Shown: positions 24,815 through 39,300 of the stretch, in pieces
Layout: each line of letters starts with the position of its first letter
How positions within the stretch are numbered: the stretch's first letter is position 1
NCBI GenBank assembly: GCA_017165825.1
Contig: CM029369.1
Span: forward strand, 4,793,485-4,857,484
Source: Hepsetus odoe
Taxonomy: Eukaryota > Chordata > Actinopteri > Characiformes > Hepsetidae
Length of the DNA stretch: 64,000 bases
Direction: 5' to 3'
The notes under the pieces: model-generated
Database searches by the model: none
What the model saw: the letters and a program-made list of their open reading frames with translations, nothing else
What the model was told of the DNA's origin: nothing
Made by a program: the position numbers and the translations under genes

Positions 24815-27800
24815 TCTAAGACTCATGAAACAAAGATAAAGGAAAATAGAAGTTTATCGGGTTAAGATCAGCAAAACCTGGATGCATTAAATTGAAATCG
24901 GTCAAAAGCAAAATGTGAAGCACTTGATTCTGATTGAATCTGTGTCTGAGTCACAGAGCCACACAAGAGTGACTCCATTATGCAGCAGATGGAGGTTTTC
25001 ATCTGCTGTGGGTTACCTTCTGGAACAGGGATGTTATCCCCCATAATAACAGCCTTAATGAAAACAAATGTTACACACTGCATTTTGAATGCAGTTATTT
25101 TTCTCTCCTCTTCTAGTTTCCCAGATTCTAGCACTCTTTTATTCATAATCATTTCTTACTAGAAATCTGTGAGCAATAATCTTTTGGAACGAGCCAACAT
25201 ACTGCTGAAAATGTGACGTATTTATTTATTGATCATGCACGTTTAGACACTGAAACATTTGCTATACTATATAGTGTGTCTACTAGGTGCCTGGTACTGC
25301 CGTGCATTTATTGTATTTTTATTATTATTATTTTGTTACATCAGCCAAAGTTTTAAGAACATTGTGGTATCAATTTGGTGAATGTTAGTATGATGTGGTG
25401 ACAAAAAAACCCTATTTTCAGTCCAGTCCCAGTCCGCGATTAGTTCTGTAGGATTTTTTTGTGTTGGTGAATCCACACCGTGATCTACGTCTGAACCTTC
25501 AAGCAGAACAAAGCGTCTAACTTAAGACATGAAGCAGTGAAGAAACTGGTGCAGATGATTCCAGATGATCATTAGTTTACTGCTGATGCTGAACGCTGAG
25601 CAGGTGGAACCCCTTTATCTAGAACGTTATATCTTTAGGCACTTTTGGACTAAAACATTCGTTCCCATTTCGTCCATTCTACTTAATAAGCCAAAGATGA
25701 GACAACTTAAGAGGTTTTAAAATGATCACGAAATGAGGGTTGGAACAAAACGTTTGCACAGTACTATATCTACATATTCAGCGTACAGCAACATGAAAAG
25801 TGCACATTAAAGGGCAGCCAACAAGAAAAGACATCTTTTTTATGAGTTTCAAGGGACTTTACCAAAGTTAATTTTTTACCAAAGCTTACTTTTAATTCTA
25901 AGTAAGCGTGAAAGGTTGGAAAATGTAAATACAGCATGTTTTGGTTCATAATACAAAGACCTTTGGCTGAAAAGATACTCGAAAAGTGTAAAAAAAATCA
26001 GGTTACACCCTAGGGTTAGCTAGCTTGTGGATGTAATTGTTAAAGTGGATGTTTTGGATAGAAACTGACTAGGACGTGTTCAGGAACGTACATTCTTTTT
26101 CTTTAAAAAAAAAAAAAAAAAAAACAACAATAAATCGTTATCTAATTTACAACAGCTTTTAAGAACTTGCTAATAAAAAAAGATTATATAATACTACTAA
26201 TGTTGTGGAGATAGATCGACCGTATACAACTGTATAGAACACACGTTTCCTGGGACTTTCAGGACTGTTTAATTTGTAGAGCAAGAGCCAAAACAGGAGT
26301 CGTACTTAAGAAAACTGTTCATCTTTGAAATGTTCATGCTGCAGACACTTGGCTTCATAAGTGCACTACTTCAGCCAGTCTGCTTGAGCGGAAACAAACC
26401 TTTTCTCTTCCTCTCGCCACCTATTTGGTGATCTTGCCAATGCTTAGTGATTATTCAGTTTAATAATGTCTTGGCACACAATCTGTCAGAGCTTTGTTTT
26501 GATAAGAGGTCCGACCGGAGTGAGTTTCCTCATCATTTCAATGGGCATCTGACCATGCTTAGAAAATCCAACCATCACATCTCCCCAGATCTGTACAAAT
26601 CTGACTCCGACCGCTCTTCAACATGGGATCCATAATGTTTGTACATCATGGCGAACGCCTTAAGCGCCTGTTTTCAGACGAACAAGGACACAGAAACCCC
26701 CAATGGATTGCGTATTTTCTCTGCTCGGTTAATATTTGATGTCCTTCCAGGTGCTGGTTCATGCCATTACGGAGCATGTGGAGGATGCTGGAGTTCACTC
26801 AGGAGACGCGACCCTAATGCTGCCCACCCAGACCATAAGCCAAGGGGCTCTGGAGAAGGTCTCAGCTCTCATTTTAACATTCATTTTTCAAGCTCTCCTT
26901 TAATGGATTGAACTTTTTCCTTCACTATAAGATGTGTTCTGCTCTAAGGGGAGATTCATGCACTACAGTATTTGAACCCGGTACCGTATCTGTATATATT
27001 TCCCAAAAAAAGGCTCTGAATATGATGCCATATGTCTAAAACTCATTTGATATGGAAAGTTTGTGGGTAATATCAAGGGATTAAGAATCAGTCCTTCTCT
27101 TTGATCAAGTGAAATGCTGCTCGCTCTTGCCTTCTCAAACTCAGTTTGTCAAAGGTGTCGTATCAAAGTTTCTTTTGCATTCACTTTCCATAACGTCGCC
27201 GTCTCTATATTCCATCCCGCACTGGTGACGGGGCATGCATAACCTCCAGGATGATCGATACAGTCTCGGACTGCTATGAATACATAAAGTTTTAAAAGTG
27301 AGTAATTTTTTTTTCGGTGGTAATTTTCAGGTGAAGACTGCCACCCGTAAAATTGCGAAGGCGTTTGAGATTTCTGGGCCGTTTAACACTCAATTTCTGG
27401 TGAAAGGCAACGATGTCATGGTAAGTTATGTGCTTAACTTTCTATAAAATATAGGAGTGTACTTTCAAAAGTATTTTTTTTTTTTTTTTTTTTTCCAGGC
27501 CCACTGTGCTGAAAAAAAATTCAAAATGTGATAATTTGCTCATAAATTTCTAACGTTGTAATCCTTTCTTGCTTTTTTCATTGCTCACTTCTAAAGCTTC
27601 TCCAAAGAAATGAACAGAGTTCTGATTGAAAAACTTTAGATTTTTTTTCCTCGAGTGAACAAATGTAATGCGCAGTTTAGACAATACTTACGGTAATGTC
27701 ATGTTCATGATTTTAAGGCCTATTAACATTTTTGGCTGAATTGGCTCATTAACAATTTTCTCTGCAGGTGATTGAGTGTAACCTGCGCGCCTCGCGCTCC

Positions 27801-29400
27801 TTCCCGTTTGTGTCTAAAACCATCGGTGTGGACTTTATTAACGTCGCCACCAGGGTGATGGTGGGAGAGCCAGTAAATGAGTCCCGACTGCCTACCCTGG
27901 AGAATCCCATTTTCCCTGTTGACTATGTTGGCATAAAGGTAGGTGTGTGTGTGTGTGTGTGTATGTGTGTGTTTGGCAGCATAAAAACTGATCAAATCAT
28001 CACTTTTTCATTTAATTTGGAATGTCAGTCAGTCATGAACAATTAGAATGACATTTAAAAATCGATATTTATTTTTAAGCGAAAGTTGTGTGACACTTGT
28101 ACACTATTTATTTTATTTTATTTTTTTCCTCAAATCTTCAGGTTTTGTTTTATTGTCCATGTCCAACAACTGGATACATGTTCAGGTCATTTTAGTCTGT
28201 ATAATGTATTCTTTGAAAATAATTAAAAAATTTTTATCAAAGCAATTAAAGTGCTTGTTTGGGGGAAATTGAGAAATTCATACCCCTGGTCAAACTTAAA
28301 TATGAGTACTTAAGTACTTAAATATAAATACAAATGTATATACTTTATAGCACGTGTATTTAAACAGTTTGTAATTGAGTTTTTATACATATTTATTTAT
28401 TTATTTATTTATTTATTTATTTTTTATAAAAATGTGCCATAAATTAAATGTGCAAATGTGCTCAATCTGGTTTTTTTTTTGCTTGTTTTTTTTTCACTAA
28501 TATGTAAAATTAGGTTAAAAAAGCAGCAGTTTTAACTAAGTGACTAACGAACATGCGAACATAGACAATCAACAGTTCAATGTTTCTGTTCATGTTATTT
28601 TTTGCAGAGATTCTTTCCGTTTCTTTTTTTGCGAGGAAGATATTTTTTATAAGATTAGTTTGGTGTAAGAGACCCCTAAATCTTCCTCATTTTATAAACA
28701 ACCAGATATCGTCTATCTGAGAAATGTCTTGGTTATTAGCCCCACAAAGCATAATGTGATTCTGTCTAAGCAGAGCTTGATACTTCTCTCTTTAATTGAT
28801 GGGTTCTACTCTCTGGACACTTCTCCAGTGGCCTCGGAACATATAATTCATCTTTAAATGACACAGGCATTAGGGGGGTACTTGCTCTACACATGTCTCC
28901 AGCTAGGTGTTAAATTACCAGGAGTGGCTGAGACACTGGCGTGTTTCAGTAAGCATGTAGGCAGGATTTAGAATGGGAAGTCTAGGACACTTGCTGCTCC
29001 AGCGCTGTGTCTCCTCTCCCAAAGTAATTTCCTACATAATTACGAAGGAGTCGAGGCACAGTGGCCGTTATGTGGAGGCAGCCACACAGAATAATCCCTG
29101 TCTCCTGCCACTCTCGAAGTTTCAGATACTTAGCTAGGCTGCTGAGGGGAATTTTAAAGGCAGACATGAAAACATGAAGTACTTATAATGAAGTATGTAT
29201 GTATGTATGTATGTATGTATGTATGTATGTATGTATGTATGTGTTCATTTAGTTAAATCAGGTGTGCTGCTGATGAAGTGTATAGATTACTGTGTGATGG
29301 CTTGGTGGTTCGGTGCATCAGGGATAAAGCTCGAGAGAACCTGTGTTCTTAAAACCAGTTCATAATAAATCAGCTGCTTAAGACACTTAATGTTTTATTG

Positions 29401-29460
<60 letters not shown>

Positions 29461-32400
29461 CAAAGCAGCACTATTGCCTCACAGCGAGAAGCCCCTGGAT
29501 TTGATTCCCTTCCCAGGTGGGGTGTCCCACGTACAGTGCCTTGCAGAGGTATTCACCCCCCTTGGCTTTATACCTGTTTTGTTACATTCCAACCTGTAAT
29601 TTAAATGTTTCTTACTATTATTTTATGTGATGGATCCGCACAAAATAGTCTAAGTTGGTGAAGTGAAATTAGAAAAATATATGTAAAAAATAATAAAAAA
29701 AAAAGAAAATTATCATGTGCATATGTATTCACCTCCTTTGGCAGGAAGCCCCTAAAAAGACCTTGTGCAACCAATTAGCGTCAAAAGTCACATAATTAGT
29801 GAAATGAAGTCCACCTGTGATCTGCACATGATCTGTCAGTATAAACACACCTTTTCTGAAAGACCCCAGAGGCTGCAACACCACTAAGCAAGAGGCATCA
29901 CGGCATGAAGACCAAGGAGCTCTCCAAACAAGTCAGGGACAAAGTTCTTGAGAAGTAGTTAAGTCAGGGTTGGGTTATAAAAAAAAATATCCAAATCTTT
30001 GACGATCCCCCAGAGCACCATCAAATCCATCATCTTCAAATGGAAAGAACATGGTACCGCAACAAACCTGCCAAGAGGGGGCTGCCCACCAAAACTCACA
30101 GACCGGGCAAGGAGGGCATTAATCAGAGAGGCAGCACAGAGACCGAAGGTAACCCTGAAGGAGCCGCAGAGTTCCACAGCTGAGACTGAAGTATTTGTCC
30201 ATAGAATCACAATAAGCCATACACTCCATGGAGTGTCTGGGCTTTATGGAAGAGTGGCCAGAAAAAAAGCCTTTACTTAACGTTAAAAATAATAAGGCAC
30301 GTTTAGAGTTTGCCCAAAGGCATGTGGGCAACTCCCCAAATGTATGGAGGAAGGTGCTCTGTTCAGATTGAACTTTTTCAGCCACCAAGGAAAATGCTAT
30401 GTCTGGTGCAAACCTAACACATCCCATCACTCCAAGAACACCATCTCCACAGTGAAACATGGTGGTTGCAGCATCATGCTGTGGGGATGTTTTTCCGCAG
30501 CTGGGACTAGGAAACTGGTCTGAGTCGAGGGAAAGATGGACGGTGCTAAATAAAGGGATCTTCTTGAGCAAAACCGTGTCGGTCTGCCTGTGATTTGAGA
30601 CTGGGACGGAGGTTCACCTTCCTGCAGGACAATGACCCGAAGCATCCTGCTAAAGCGACACTCGAGAGGTTTCAGGGGAAACATTTAAATGTGTTGGAAT
30701 GACCTAGTCAAAGTCCAGACCTCAATCCAATTGAGAATCTGTGGTCAGACATGAAGATTGCTGTTCACAAGCGAAAACCATCCAATATGAAGGAGCTGGA
30801 GCCTTAAGGAATGGGCAAAAATCCCAGTGGCAAGATGTGGAAAGCTCATAGAAACTTATCCAAAGTGACTTGCAACTGCTATTGGTGGCTCTACAAAGTA
30901 CTGACTCAATAGTTACTACTGAATAGTTATGCACACTGAAGTTTTCTGTTATTTTGTCCTATTTGTTGTTAATTTTGTTATTATTTTTATTGTGAAGCAA
31001 AGTTTGTGGCATGGTCTGTAAATGAAATGATGTAAACTCTCAAACAATCCATTTTAATTCCAGGTTGTGAGGCAACAAATCATTAAAAAAAGGCAAAGGA
31101 GTGAATACTTTTGCAAGGCACCATATGTCAGGTGAATTTGAGATGCTTAATTGCCCCCATGGTGAGAGTGTGTTTCTGTTTGTCCGCGGTGTTTCCCTAC
31201 CTTTCGGCCTGTTAGAGCTGGGATTGACTCCAGCTCCACCTGGGCCTCTACTGAGGACAAGCAGCTAAGAAACTGAGTGTCTGTGTATTAGAGAGAGACA
31301 GAGATTGAACTATCACATCTTTTAAATTCTCCCGAGAACTCTGGAAAAGTGTGTTTTTTTTTTTTTTCTCTCTGGGTTGCTCTATTTTTTTTCTGCATCC
31401 ATCTGTGATTCTTCACTGTTGAGTTTTCCAGTCACTGTTGCAGAAGAACTTCCCCACAGCATGATGCTGCCACCATGCTGTTTGACTATAGGGCCGGGTT
31501 TCCTCCACACGTACCGTTGGGAACTGTGGCCAGATCTTCTTTTTCGTCAGACCAGAGGATTTTGCCGAGAGTTGTTTGGCAAACACCCAGAGATCTGTCA
31601 TCTGACTTTCAGTGAGGACTGGCAGCTTTAGTACGGCCACTGTATCATAAAGGCCTCCTTTCTCAGTGAGCTGTGAGATCTCGTTCATCATGACTACACG
31701 GTTCTTGGTTAACTGTCTGACAACGTTCCCTTCATCCTTGTTTAGTCTTTGTGAGGTGTCAGATCTTCCACGACACCCAAATTTCTTCCCTTTGTGGGTG
31801 ATAAAGACTTTTCAAGTTGTATTTTCAAATAGTTTCTTGTATCCTTACTCAGATCTATGGCTTTACACAATCCTGTCTTGAAAGTATATGGACTCTCTTT
31901 TTTATATATATAAATATTTTTTAAGTCTATGATGCAACATCAGTGATACCTTTTATTGACAGGTGTGTGTGTGTGTGTGTGTGTCATCATATTTTTGCAA
32001 CAACACACCTGTGTGGAATGGCCCCTGTTTATGCAATTTACTATCATGTTGCAGGTATCGCATTAATTCATGTCAGGTATGCATAGTAGTTGCTAAAATG
32101 TTTAACAACTAACTCTAAGGATACATTTCTTTATAGCTTTGCTGCATAGTATTGCTAGCACTGGGAATACTATACTATGTATCATATACAATGAAGTGTT
32201 AAGGACTGTTTAAATACAAACAAAACAAGGAGTTAATACTTGCAACAATTAGCATTTTTATTTGTCGTTGCAGAATAATGAGTATAGGTTAGTGAGGAAA
32301 CAGTAGAATTGATACCTATATATATATATACTGTAATAGTACTTTTTAAATTGGAGAAAGCAGTAGGGTACCGTTTAAGCATACCTCATGCAAATTGTAT

Positions 32401-35400
32401 TATATAAACGTTCTGTTCTTTATATATGTATTACTTATTTAACTCTAGAACAAAGCCACTTTGTCACTGGAGCCCTGTTTGTATAGTACATGCATGCTGA
32501 CTGCACTGCAGTAATGCATTTGTGCAGTACACCTGCATAATGCATGCAGTACAAGTACACTGATACATCAAACTATTTGCTCATGACACTGACTTCACTT
32601 GGTTGTAAGTAATATTCTGGAAAGTGTGAATATATTATACTCGCATGCACTTTTGCTATAATCCCACAGCGCTTACGTTTTTTGTGTCTCCCCCTCTCAG
32701 TCACTTATGCTCTCCCTCCTTGGTTTTTCCTTCTCTTTTTCCTTCTGTGTCTGTCTGTGCTTTCGTCCTGTGAGTGTGTGTTTGTTGCCAGTAAAAGAGG
32801 CTCCAAAGAGCTTCAGATCTCCGTGCCTGGAGAGAGGAGTGTACTGTGTATTCCTGTGCTCATTCTTTTCTCCAGTTCAGGGAAAAGCTTGCAAAACGTG
32901 GATGTTCTCAGCCTAACAAGTCCCCACTGTGTAATTTCCGTTGCTTTTCTAAACTGCACAACAAATACTGTTTAAATTATATCTCCGAGACGAATTGCAT
33001 GCTGGGGGAATACACGCCACGGCTGCACACGGAGTCTTTCTGAGGTCACAGAGAGGTTGTGTTTTTGTGTCAAGCAATGTGCACCGTATCTTCATGTCTC
33101 ACATTACTGAACACTCGGGTCCGTGCAAATGTGTCATTATAATTGCACAAAAGTCTTCAAGCGTGCAAGATGCAACAAAATGAAGGATGTTTGTTTGCAT
33201 CAATAAAGTTGTTTTCGTTTTATTTAGTAGATTTTTGCATCTTAGGGACCTTTTTTTTTTTTTTTTTTTTTTTAAAAACACCTTTCCTTGACAACCGTTG
33301 TCATTTACAAAAGCTTTATGCACTCTGTTAGTATTGAAAGCCGTTGTCCCAAAACATGTAGGAATTCCACTCGGAATTGTAGGTGAATAACGGCTCTGCC
33401 ATCATTATAAGCGAAAGATATGCAGCTTGCGAACATGGACAGCATCTCAAACCCACTCCCCAAGGGAGATCCTCTGCCAGCACCGTTTTGTTTTTCCTTG
33501 CTCCAACACACCTGATTCAGCTCGTGAAGGGCTTGATAATTAGTGGAGTTGAATCAGAGCTAATTAGAGCCAAGAGAAGGCTAAAATGCGTAATGTTGTG
33601 GTCCTCCTGGACCAGAGCGCGAGAGCCGCACAGTCTCAGCACCCTCGTTTGATGTCTTCTCTTCCCTTTAATTCTACTGTGCTATTGATCCCTGCCTTCA
33701 TCAAGCTTTAACTTTTGTCAATCATTTGTGTTTGTCATCACTAATGAGGGAGGGATTGCACAAAATAGATTCAGAAGTCTGGGTCGTCTCTGGGCTTTCA
33801 ATGCAGCTAGAGGGGTGCATGAGGAGCAGTGAAATTGCATTCTCTGAATGGGTGGAGCTCCATCCAGTACCACTGGGATGAACTGGGAATTGCAGAGTGG
33901 AAAAACAACAGGACTTGTCGGAGGAGTAGCGGTTGTTACTGCAGCAAAAGGGGGCAAATATTCTTGGATATGGATATATGGCTATCCAAGTTATATATAA
34001 GTAGATAAGTAATGTTCTTTTAATGAGGGTAATTTAATTATATAAATATTCATTACCTCTTAATTAGAGGTTTAAAATGGAAATAAGCCGAATGTAGATT
34101 TTTTTCACAGAAAGAATGTCTTTTTGATACTTATCTAGTGAGACAATGAATTCTTTTGCCTCAGTCAGTTACCAGGTTTATAGTTAGTTTGTTTCTGGCC
34201 TGGGAAATAGCTCCTCAGCAGTTGATTTTTAGCAGGTTACTAGAATGAAGAACAGATTTGGACATAAGAGCAGCTGATAAATGCTATAAATGTAAATGTA
34301 ACCTCAGTCCATGGCCTGTCCTTTTGAGCAAAATGTTCTCCAACAGCAAAATCAGGAAAATCATCTTGTGTGTCGGGCTGTTTTGGTTAACAGGTCCAAC
34401 TTTCTATTTTTTTCTTTTTATTTTTTTTATCAAATAATAATCTTTATTATAATGCATATTTTAAATTCTTCTATTTAGGTATTTTGATCGATTTAAAAGG
34501 CTGTACCTGATCTGTTCGCTTTCAGTGAAGATGATGTTCACTGTTTTGTGCTGGCCTATTTGCCGGAGAAGGTCAATTACTCATTTAATGGTCAAAATAA
34601 TTAGTATATAACTCAGATGCTGATGACAGTCATGCTTGCGTTTGTATCCCGCTGCTGTGGCTCTTCCTACATTGACGTGTGTAAATAAGGCTGGTATATC
34701 TAGATCTGATTTCAAATTGCAGCCTGGATGCAATTCTTCACGCAAAGCACATGGGCTAAGGGCCGCGTTCCGCTTGGAGTCCCCCTCCTCCAGAATATTT
34801 CACCTAACTAAAGCTGGCTCTAATTAAAGCGAAAGGTTGACTCTACTCGCAGCACAGTCAGCCGGAGCCACCACAATAATGACCTCTTGAACACAGGCAG
34901 GCATCAGCACCGCATGTAAAGTAGCCACTTAAAACCGGCCTCTTACAGGAGTTCCTCCTTGTTTTCCTCGGCTAAACTCTGTAACTTCATGTTAACTTCA
35001 CACTGTAAAAATGGTTTTGTATAAGTAATACACCTTGCTGCCCTAAAGTGTTGATATTTCAAAATCTTCACGCGATGTGAACCGGACGGAATTATGAATC
35101 CTTGAATTTAAGTTTAAGCAGCAACGGTGCATTTTGGCATCTGCATTTCTCAAGTTTGTCTTTCAGTCTGCAAAGAATAACTGAGCACACTGTGTGGGGC
35201 TGTTGCACTTGGGCAAAGCTGCTTCCCCAAATATTGAATGGATTTTGGGTTTTCCCAAAAGATGTTCACATTTTCCACCTGTAGGTGGCAGTGATACTTA
35301 AGAATTCACTACGTCTTTTTAAAGAGCTCATTTTGAAGTTTCAGATTACAGTTTTATCATCATATTATAGTCAAGATATGTCTCCTCAATGTCCAGAACT

Positions 35401-35471
35401 GTCAACATCTAAAAGAAATATCACTCTAGCCCTTGTTCCTTCTCTCTGTCTCTCTCTCTGCAACTGTTTTC

Positions 35472-35511
<40 letters not shown>

Positions 35512-36287
35512 ATTAACTGTGATATACTGTCAGTGTGTGAGATGTTTACCTATTTGAACATCATCTGCATACACACTTAAACATATTCTCTCTTCACCTT
35601 CCAGGCACCAATGTTTTCCTGGCCACGTCTGAGGGACGCTGACCCTGTCCTGCGCTGTGAGATGGCTTCCACGGGAGAGGTCTGGAGACACTTCCCTCCT
35701 AATGGGATTTCTTTTATCTTGAATCTATTTAGTGTTCAGTGGGCCATGGCAAACTGTAGGGCTGTATAGTTACACAGTAAAGGGAAGGGTAATGGGCCAT
35801 GCTCATAGCTCTCCCAATGGAGGGCCATTTCTCACTGGAGAGTGTGCTCTTTTAGCTTACACCAGAAGAAGAGACACTCAGGGGGATGCACTCTTCTCTA
35901 CTCTACTCTGCTGTACTCCGAATTACTCCTCCCTACTCTTTCCCTCATCACGGCATCTCCTCTTTTTTAGGGTCTTTCCAAAGATGATGATAATGTCTTG
36001 CGAAGGTTGTTGATTTACAGCTGATTAGTAAAAGTAATTAGCAATTGCAATACCACTTGTTGATGATGACTTCATCTTGTCCACTGCAGGTGGCTTGCTT
36101 TGGACCAAATATTTACTCCGCCTTTTTGAAGGCCCTGCTCTCCACTGGATTCAAACTCCCCCAGAAAGGAATCCTCATAGGCATCCAGGTGAGTGTGCGT
36201 CAAAGGTATAGACTTGAGTCCCAAATGTCTTCATCAAAGACTAGACTAAATTGCATATAAAAAATACTGGTGAGTTGAACTTGGTTG

Positions 36288-36318
<31 letters not shown>

Positions 36319-39300
36319 GTTTGTTTTTTTGTTTTCTTGATGCACAAACTAGAAGAAACCCTGCGAGGTATAGAGTTTCATGAGGACAGTTCTACAGCTT
36401 TAACCTGGGCTGCAGATTTGGTCCAAACCTGGGTATAAGCTAATCCAATTTTGCCTAAACCTACATGGATACAATAACAAACAAAATTAACAGACTACTT
36501 CTTTTCTACCTAAACGTATGTTTAATTTTCATATTTAAAATTCAATTAATTCATTAGTCAGTGCATTCAGATAACAAAAGATTTTACTGTGGTTAAATGA
36601 TATATTTCTTTTCCCTTCTCTCCCGCCATACACAGCCATCTCATTCTCACTTTCCCTGTAAGAGCTCCCCGTCTCTCGCGCTACATTTGCATCTTTTGAA
36701 AAAGTTCTTTGAAACACAGATGAAGACCGACAGTAGTTATTCCTCATCATTGCATGGCAGCTCTGTGTGTCACAGTTGTTCAGGACAGGCATGATGGAAG
36801 GCTTTCATGTCATTCGGAAGTGCTGCATACCCAGAAGGCACAGTTCTAGGCTGTCTGGTGCTGAACCACTGCTGTCATGCGCCATTCATGCCCACTCAAA
36901 AAGAGGAGGGCAATGGAAGCAGTCTCTTCAACACGGTTTCCTTTGTTATATTATGTCTTCCTGTCTCTTGAGCAAGCATGCGAGCCTGAATTATTTAGAA
37001 GACATTTAGACAGTTCAAATCGTCGACTGCAGAATAACGTCATTTTCCTCCCTTTATTTATACATCCAGCGCGTCTAAAGCTTTAACCTCACGAGTTTGC
37101 AATTTTTTTGTAACGCGGATGCTACGTCACATGGCAATTGTGGCATCAAGGGGCCCATCAGGCCTGTCTAAATTTGTTCAACCCCTCCCTCCCTGAAAAG
37201 CGTGTGATAGGATTAAAGAGATTTGAAGGCGGTCACAGCGATGTGTTTGGCCACAGCACTTACTGAGTGCTCAGAAATGGCTAAAGTGGTCGCCAAATTA
37301 GATAAATTGTGGAAATAGCAAAGTGTTCAAGGTTATTCAGAATGTTTTGGAGGAGAAAAGTGCTGACAGCAATTGATGGAGAAGATGAATATAAAATGTA
37401 TTGTGCGAGACGTATTTTGCTGGTTTGATTTATTTAGTGGTTTGATTGGCGAGAGTGTTGAGAGATTGCACTTTTGAGGCGCTCATAATTCCGATTCGAC
37501 ATTTGTTTTTGCTGAATGGAGGAAAGGGTCGAAGAATAATTTGATTGTTGATTTATTAGACAAACTTGGAGAAGGAAAGCAATGTTTTAACATTTACTGA
37601 CGGACAGCACTCTGGTTTAAACACCGTCTAAGGTGAATTACTTCATAATGGACAAAAGCAGCTTTCATGCCAGCTGTCACAGGTTGTGCAGGTATGTAGT
37701 CTAATGAATGCTGCTCATCAGTCAAGTCAGCAATTGTTAATCCACTATGCTATCTCACATTATTGAGTCCAAGTCAGCCACACAGAAGCTACATGTTGTC
37801 ACACATCTTACTTTGTGTCATCTTGGCCTTATTTGGGTTTCTCCATGAGAGGCTCTTGAAGTGTAATCAGTTTCTGACTATAATTGACAATAATGGCATA
37901 TTATTAATTGAATTATTGATTGAGAGTTTGCCCACCTTTTGTTTTAGTAGCAGCCTCAACCTTCTGGGAAGGTTTTACTCCGATTGCTGGAACGTTTTTG
38001 TTAGAATCAGATTGCTTTCAGCCTCAAGACCACCAGTGAGGTGAGGAACCGATGTTGGACCATTTTCTTCAGATGACAGTCTTGTTTCAAGCCCCCTAGC
38101 CCTAGACACTTTTAGCAGCAGTTGCATTAAAATGAACATGGGCTTAGAAGTAGATTCTCCAAAGCAATTCTATTGGGAAAGCCTTCTATGGAGATTGTAC
38201 AGGCTTTTATATTTTATCCTTTAAATTACATGTTTAAGTCATTTGGGTTTCACTTTGGTATTGTTGGCGACAGCATCTGTACTGCTTTTGGAAAGTCACA
38301 GATGTGACTTTTGAGTGAAACAAAAGGAGAAGGATGCAGCCAGGTTCACGCTGATAGATGCTGAATGCATTTGCATGGCAGTTCAATTTATTCAGTACTT
38401 CTATTCAGGTTGTTTTAACAGAGTCATTATTTCACTGAAGCGATACTTTTACTTGAGAGTGGGCTTAGGCTAATATGCACTTATGGTACTCTTCTATGTG
38501 ATACTTTATTAGGGGTGTTGTTTGGTAAACTAGACTATTCATTTTAATGGCTTTAAAGAAAATCAGGGGCCATTTTATGAGTTACTCATGTAGAAATCAT
38601 TAAAACTAAAGGGTTCAAAAAATGTTTCTCGCAAGAATGTGAATCATGCAAGTACTTATGGCATAAGTGATTTGCTTTTAATGAATCTTGGCGGTTGAAT
38701 TTATAGAGACGGTAGCACAGGTTGCAGATACATGACTTAGCACGGTATCTGACGAACAGGAAAGGAAATTTGTTGTGTTGGTTTATGTGGTTTTAACCAC
38801 TGCATCAGGTCGATCCTAAATCAGCACAATCATTTTGATCCCCGACTGGTAAAAGCAGGCCTTGAGCATTCTGCAAGCAATTTCTGAATTAACAGTTGAA
38901 GGCTCATTTAAAAAGGGATTTCTTTGATGGAAATATTGCAAGCCAAGCATTTAGCGAGCTATTGGCAATCTTGCGGCAATTAGTCATGCTCGTCTTGCCT
39001 GGGAATGTATAACATGTTAAATTGAGTAGATAATTAGATCAATTAAGACTGGGAGCAGAACGTAGCACAAACTAAGCAAATCTGGTGATTTAATCACTTC
39101 AAGAGAGACTGTCACGGAAGCTTTAGGACACAAATTAAACCAACTGAACTCTTCAGCTCCTTACATACTTTGAATTTTGAGTAGAATCTTGTGTTATGGT
39201 AAATAATTGAATATTTTTGTGAAGATAAAACCGAGAAGGAGATATAGATGCTTCAGAACAGTTATGTATACAACTCTACCAGTAATACCTGGTACACTTT

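Larger units (their letters stand above)
29455..31290 (+). mobile_element. Dispersed repeat (L2-tail type) split by a Tc1 transposon
   Basis: The 5' part (29455-29531: actattgcctcacagcgaga and gatttgattccc) and the 3' part (31126-31290: tcaggtgaatttgagatgct, tagagctgggattgactcca and gaggacaagcagctaagaaa) together give the known order of this repeat. The Tc1 element at 29534-31123 lies between them. Confidence 0.65.

Noticed and set aside
29398..29604. Frames beginning with Cys-Val repeats
   Set aside because: They are translations of a (GT)n microsatellite.
32682..33183. Chain of overlapping plus-strand frames suggesting an exon
   Set aside because: No family motif, frames keep changing, and there is no matching part in CPS1 between exons 16 and 17, which join in phase.
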